From: Lysobacterales bacterium
Lineage (GTDB): Bacteria; Pseudomonadota; Gammaproteobacteria; Xanthomonadales; SZUA-36
DNA length: 9,510 nucleotides
Direction: 5' to 3'
Assembly (NCBI GenBank): GCA_026193295.1
Contig: JAPHSB010000317.1
Span: forward strand, 1 to 9,510
The notes under the pieces were generated by a model. That model saw only the letters and a program-made list of their open reading frames with translations. It did not search any database and had not been told where the DNA came from. Positions 6,151 to 9,510 of this stretch are shown in pieces. Within the stretch, counting starts at the first letter, position 1, and every line of letters starts with the position of its first letter. The translations under genes were made by a program, and so were the position numbers.

Positions 6151-8175
6151 TCACGTTACCCGTTGCCCGGGTGTTGCGCCTTCGTCGGGTTCCAGAATGA
6201 ACAGTTCGCTGCCGCCCGGCCCGGCTGCCAGCACCATGCCCTCCGAGGTGCCGAAGCGCATCTTGCGGGGCTTCAGATTGGCCACCATGACCGTCAGCCG
6301 GCCCTCGAGCTCTGCCGGCTCATAGGCCGAGCGGATTCCGGCGAAGACCGTGCGGGTCTCGCTGCCGATGTCCAGTGTCAGCTGCAATAACTTGTCTGCG
6401 CCCTCGACGGACTTGGCTGCCAGGATCCGCGCGATGCGCAGATCGACCTTGGCAAACTCGTCGATGGTGATTTCAGGCGCAAGCTCCGCCCGGGCGGGCT
6501 GCGAGGGCGCGGCGGGCGCGGGTTGCAGTGATTCTTTCGAGCCGTCGATCATGGCCTGCACCTTGAGGGGATCGACTCGCGTCAAGAGGGGCTGAAAAGC
6601 GTTCAGCGGGGAGCCGAGCAGTGGGTCATCGATTCGGCGCCAGTCGGAAACCCCGACGCCGAGGAAGGCGCCCGCGCGTTCGGCCGTGAACGGAAGCACC
6701 GGGGCGAGGTAGGTCATGAGCACCCGGAACAGGTTGATGCCCTGGGTGCACACGCCGTGGACCGCGGCCTGGCGGCCATCCTCCTTGATCTGCTGCCAGG
6801 GCTTCTCCTCGTCGATATAGCGGTTGGCCTCGTCGGCCAGGGCCATGATGCGGCGGATGGCTGATTGGTAGTTGCGCTCCTCGAAATCAGCTGCGATTGC
6901 TTCCCGCGCGCCGATGAAATCGGCGTACAGGTCTGCCCGCGGCAGGGCATCCGACAGCTTGCCGTCGAAATGGCGCTGGATGAAACCCGCGCAGCGGCTG
7001 GCGATATTAACGACCTTGCCGACCACGTCGGCGTTGACCCGCTGCACGAAATCCTCGAGGTTCAGGTCGATGTCGCCGGTGCCGGCCCCAAGCTTGGCCG
7101 CAAAGTAGTAGCGCAAATAGTCGGGGTGCAGATGATCGAGATAGGTTCGCGCCCGGATGAAGGTGCCCCGCGACTTGGACATCTTGGCCCCGTCGACCAT
7201 CAGGAAGCCGTGCGCGTAGACCGCGGTGGGTGTCCGAAAACCTGCGCCCATCAGCATCGCTGGCCAGAACAGCGTGTGAAAGTAAACGATATCCTTGCCG
7301 ATGAAGTGGTGCACTTCAGCGGTAGAACCGGGCTGCCACCAGGCGTCGAAGTCGAGGTCGAGCCGCGTGCACAACTCCCGGAAGCTGGCTATGTAGCCCA
7401 CCGGTGCATCGACCCAGACGTAAAAGTACTTGTCCTCGGTACCGGGAATGCGGAAGCCGAAATAGGGCGCATCGCGCGATATGTCCCAGTCGCGCAGACC
7501 GTCGGTGAACCATTCCTGCAGTTTGTTGGCGATCTCCGGCTGCAGGGCCCCCGAGGCCATCCATTGCTTGAGCCGTTCTTCGAAGTCCGACAGGCGGAAA
7601 AAATAGTGCTCCGACTCCTTCATGACCGGCGCGCTGCCGGTGACGGCCGAGCGCGGGTCGATCAGGTCGGTGGGTGCATAGGTGCTGCCGCAGGACTCGC
7701 AGCTGTCGCCATACTGGTCCGCCGTGCCGCACTTCGGGCAGGTGCCGCGGATGAAGCGATCCGGCAGGAACATACCTTCCTGCTCATCGTACAGCTGCTT
7801 GATCCGACGGCGATCGATGTAGCCGCCGGCATCCAGTTGCGCATAGATGCGCTCGACCAGTTCCCGGTTGTATTCGCTGTGCGTGGAGGAGTAATTGTCG
7901 AAGCTGATGCCGAAGTCCCGGAAGTCGCCCTTGTGCTGCTCGTTCATCATGTCGATGAGTTCTTCGGGGGGTTTGCCCTCGGCCCTCGCCCACAGCATCA
8001 CGGGCGTGCCGTGCGCATCGTCGGCCCAGGCGAAATAGCACTCATGCCCCTGCGAGCGCTGGAAGCGCGCCCAGATGTCAGTCTGGATGTATTCGAGCAT
8101 GTGCCCCAGGTGAATTGCGCCGTTCGCGTAGGGCAGGGCGCTGGTCACCAGGATTTGTCGTTTTCCGTCTGTCAT
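6151..8175 (-). CDS. metG: Methionyl-tRNA synthetase
   Basis: Charges tRNA-Met with methionine in the cytoplasm. The product is 674 residues (E. coli about 677). Visible: class I signature HLGH at 22-25 in ALPYANGAIHLGH, a zinc-binding knuckle with Cys146/149 and Cys159/162, the KMSKS loop at 331-335, the anticodon-binding helical domain (about 385-545), a Pro/Ala linker (551-567) and the C-terminal EMAP/Trbp111-type tRNA-binding domain (about 570-674) that dimerises the long form of the enzyme. The frame is open 32 codons further upstream, but that stretch is atypical and overlaps the promoter region, so the ATG at 8175 (MTDGKRQILVTSALPYANG) is chosen. No strong Shine-Dalgarno is visible. 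Its stop is 7 bp before rsxA, so rsx may be read from the metG promoter. Confidence 0.98.
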   Translation of the reverse strand: MTDGKRQILVTSALPYANGAIHLGHMLEYIQTDIWARFQRSQGHECYFAWADDAHGTPVMLWARAEGKPPEELIDMMNEQHKGDFRDFGISFDNYSSTHSEYNRELVERIYAQLDAGGYIDRRRIKQLYDEQEGMFLPDRFIRGTCPKCGTADQYGDSCESCGSTYAPTDLIDPRSAVTGSAPVMKESEHYFFRLSDFEERLKQWMASGALQPEIANKLQEWFTDGLRDWDISRDAPYFGFRIPGTEDKYFYVWVDAPVGYIASFRELCTRLDLDFDAWWQPGSTAEVHHFIGKDIVYFHTLFWPAMLMGAGFRTPTAVYAHGFLMVDGAKMSKSRGTFIRARTYLDHLHPDYLRYYFAAKLGAGTGDIDLNLEDFVQRVNADVVGKVVNIASRCAGFIQRHFDGKLSDALPRADLYADFIGAREAIAADFEERNYQSAIRRIMALADEANRYIDEEKPWQQIKEDGRQAAVHGVCTQGINLFRVLMTYLAPVLPFTAERAGAFLGVGVSDWRRIDDPLLGSPLNAFQPLLTRVDPLKVQAMIDGSKESLQPAPAAPSQPARAELAPEITIDEFAKVDLRIARILAAKSVEGADKLLQLTLDIGSETRTVFAGIRSAYEPAELEGRLTVMVANLKPRKMRFGTSEGMVLAAGPGGSELFILEPDEGATPGQRVT

Positions 8176-8239
8176 AACTGAAGCCGCTGTGCATGGGGCT
8201 GGCCGGCATTGCCGGTGCAGCCGCGCCGAAGAATCGCGA

Positions 8240-8245
8240 ATTATC
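8240..8245 (-). promoter_or_regulatory. Candidate -10 box for metG
   Basis: The minus strand reads GATAAT, five of six to the sigma-70 -10 consensus, about 65 nt upstream of the metG start. No convincing -35 is seen at standard spacing. If correct, it would be the main promoter for metG and possibly for the whole rsx-nth array. Confidence 0.35.
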
Positions 8246-8278
8246 TCACGGCCGTGGTTTCCGATCGACACCCGAGAC

Positions 8279-8286
8279 TATACAAT
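8279..8286 (+). promoter_or_regulatory. Candidate -10 box for mrp
   Basis: TATACAAT contains TACAAT (five of six to the sigma-70 consensus), with a weak -35-like TTTCCG 17 bp upstream. Transcription would start near 8293 and give a leader of about 35 nt to the mrp ATG at 8329. Confidence 0.4.
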
Positions 8287-8328
8287 GAGCGGCCTCAGGA
8301 TTCCGGTCCCCGATGCAGATCTGACACA

Positions 8329-9417
8329 ATGACACAACTTTCCGAAAACTACGTTCGCGAGCTTCTCGCGGGAATCTCCGATCCCTATGCGGATGCGGAC
8401 CTGGTCAGCATGGGCTGGGTTCGTGGCGTCGGCGTGGACGGGCAACGCGTTTCCGTCGATCTGCGGGCCGGTTATCCGCTGGACGGTATCCGGGATGCCC
8501 TGGTGACCGACATCGCCGCGCGGCTGGAGGCCGACCCCCAGATTGACAAGGCCGTCGTCAACCTGGATTGGAAGGTGGTCACACACGCCGTGCAGGGCGA
8601 TCTGAAGCCACTGGAGCAGATTCGCAACATCATCGCCGTGGCCTCCGGAAAGGGTGGGGTCGGCAAGTCCGCAACGGCTGTCAACCTGGCGCTGGCGCTG
8701 CAGGCGGACGGCGCACGGGTCGGCGTACTCGATGCCGACATCTATGGTCCGAGCATGCCCCGCATGCTGGGCGTCAAGGGACAGCCGAACACGGTCGGTA
8801 ACCGGATCGTTCCTCAGCGGGCGCATGGTCTGCAGGTCATGTCGATAGGTTTCATGGTGGATGAGGACACGCCGATGATCTGGCGCGGTCCCATGGTCAC
8901 GTCGGCGCTGCAGCAGCTGCTGACCGAAACCAACTGGGAGAGCCTGGACTACCTGGTCATCGACTTGCCGCCCGGCACCGGTGACATCCAGCTGACGCTG
9001 GCGCAAAAGGTCCCGGTCAGCGGTTGCCTGATCGTCACCACACCGCAGGACATTGCCCTGCTTGATGCGCGCAAGGCCGTGCAGATGTTTCGCAAGGTCG
9101 AGATGTCCGTGCTCGGGATCGTCGAGAACATGAGCACGCACATCTGCAGCCAGTGCGGGCACGAGGAGCCCATCTTCGGCTCCGGCGGCGGCGCCCGCAT
9201 GGCCGAGCAGTATGGCCTGCCGCTGCTGGGGCAGTTGCCGTTGGATTTGCGTATCCGCGAGGACCTGGACAATGGGTGTCCGACCGTGGTCTCCGCACCG
9301 GCTTCCGAATTGACCCTGCGGTACCGCGACGTGGCCCGCGCCGTGTCCGCGCGCCTTTCGACCACGCCCCGTAGCCTGGCCGTGAGCCTGCCGCAGATCA
9401 ACATACGCAACAGCTGA
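8329..9417 (+). CDS. mrp: Mrp/ApbC iron-sulfur cluster carrier ATPase
   Basis: P-loop ATPase of the Mrp/NBP35 family that carries Fe-S clusters to target proteins in the cytoplasm. The product is 362 residues (E. coli Mrp about 369). Visible: N-terminal MIP18/DUF59-type domain (about 7-85, with SDPYADADLVSMGWV), a deviant Walker A loop SGKGGVGKS at 106-114, DADIYGPSMPRMLG (135-148), the Walker B-like LVIDLPPGTGD (209-219) and the cluster-binding CxxC at Cys273/Cys276. The frame is open 40 codons upstream, but that stretch covers the candidate promoter; the ATG at 8329 gives the normal N-terminus. The Shine-Dalgarno is weak. It diverges from metG and precedes dcd by 10 bp. The variable end after 345 is not conserved. 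Confidence 0.97.
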   Translation: MTQLSENYVRELLAGISDPYADADLVSMGWVRGVGVDGQRVSVDLRAGYPLDGIRDALVTDIAARLEADPQIDKAVVNLDWKVVTHAVQGDLKPLEQIRNIIAVASGKGGVGKSATAVNLALALQADGARVGVLDADIYGPSMPRMLGVKGQPNTVGNRIVPQRAHGLQVMSIGFMVDEDTPMIWRGPMVTSALQQLLTETNWESLDYLVIDLPPGTGDIQLTLAQKVPVSGCLIVTTPQDIALLDARKAVQMFRKVEMSVLGIVENMSTHICSQCGHEEPIFGSGGGARMAEQYGLPLLGQLPLDLRIREDLDNGCPTVVSAPASELTLRYRDVARAVSARLSTTPRSLAVSLPQINIRNS

Positions 9418-9427
9418 GAGCGAGGCC

Positions 9428-9510
9428 GTGAGCATCAAGTCTGATCGCTGGATTCGCCGGATGGCCTCGGCCCACAGGATGATCGAGCCGTTCGAACCCG
9501 GCCAGGTGCG
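9428..9510 (+). CDS. dcd: dCTP deaminase (partial, 5' end only)
   Basis: Deaminates dCTP to dUTP, feeding dTTP synthesis. Only 27 complete codons are present before the right edge. The start is GTG at 9428, preceded by a GAGAGCGAGG purine stretch. The residues MSIKSDRWIRRMA and MIEPFEPGQV match the N-terminus of the Pseudomonas-type Dcd as I recall it, which differs from the E. coli form beginning MRLCDRDIE. The mrp stop lies 10 bp upstream, so the two are probably co-transcribed; mrp-dcd adjacency is known in pseudomonads. Catalytic residues lie outside the window. Confidence 0.9.
   Translation, partial: MSIKSDRWIRRMASAHRMIEPFEPGQV

Larger units (their letters stand above)
8176..8328. promoter_or_regulatory. 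Divergent promoter region between metG and mrp
   Basis: These 153 bp separate two divergently transcribed genes, so both promoters should lie here. Plus strand: TATACAAT at 8279-8286 is a good -10-like box, with a weak TTTCCG at 8258-8263 placed 17 bp before TACAAT. Minus strand: GATAAT at 8245-8240 is a good -10-like box for metG, with no clear -35. A small hairpin, CCGGC-3-GCCGG at 8203-8215, would sit in the metG leader about 28 nt before its ATG. No T-box-like or riboswitch-like structure is evident. The two -10 boxes are about 33 bp apart, so the promoters would overlap. Confidence 0.45.

Noticed and set aside
6865..8181. Plus-strand open frame of 438 codons over metG
   Set aside because: Antisense to conserved metG sequence including HLGH and KMSKS; no start signal or known domain.
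8278..9438. Minus-strand open frame of 386 codons over mrp
   Set aside because: Antisense to mrp, Gln/His/Arg-rich and motif-free; its start lies inside the dcd coding region.

Overview
The window looks like chromosomal DNA from a GC-rich gammaproteobacterium. The gene order dcd - mrp - metG - rsx/rnfABCDGE - nth is one I recognise from gammaproteobacteria such as Pseudomonas and its relatives, and every protein reads as a standard bacterial housekeeping type. I see no mobile element, phage gene, tRNA, rRNA or CRISPR array. I cannot name the genus from sequence alone.

Layout, left to right. At 1-275 (minus) lies the start of a small secreted, cysteine-repeat protein of the HvfA type, cut by the window edge. 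It has a signal peptide followed by a nine-residue repeat of the form GEEGKCGEK, and it is the precursor type modified by MNIO/DUF692 enzymes. A 154-bp spacer follows (276-429). From 430 to 8175, all on the minus strand, runs a tightly packed eight-gene array transcribed right to left: metG (methionyl-tRNA synthetase), then rsxA, rsxB, rsxC, rsxD, rsxG, rsxE (a complete Rnf/Rsx membrane electron-transfer complex), then nth (endonuclease III). Junctions inside the array are a 7-bp gap, a 4-bp gap, a 1-bp overlap or 4-bp overlaps, which points to translational coupling and probable co-transcription. At 8176-8328 is a divergent intergenic region with candidate promoters facing both ways. On the plus strand, 8329-9417 is mrp/apbC (Fe-S cluster carrier ATPase), followed after 10 bp by the first 27 codons of dcd (dCTP deaminase), cut by the right edge.

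How the genes fit together. Rsx/Rnf couples electron transfer between NADH and ferredoxin-type carriers to ion movement across the inner membrane; in E. coli it keeps SoxR reduced. Its subunits carry many Fe-S clusters and two covalent flavins, and all the expected ligand residues are present here. Nth and Mrp are also Fe-S proteins, so the neighbourhood is rich in iron-sulfur biology. The HvfA-like gene lies directly downstream of this array on the same strand. Its family makes copper-binding modified peptides, so a link to metal or redox stress is possible but is inference only.

The best candidate for something unusual is the HvfA-like precursor at the left edge. Its modification genes (hvfB/hvfC type) are not in the window and should lie beyond position 1 if the system is complete. 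The rest of the window is ordinary, well-conserved sequence.
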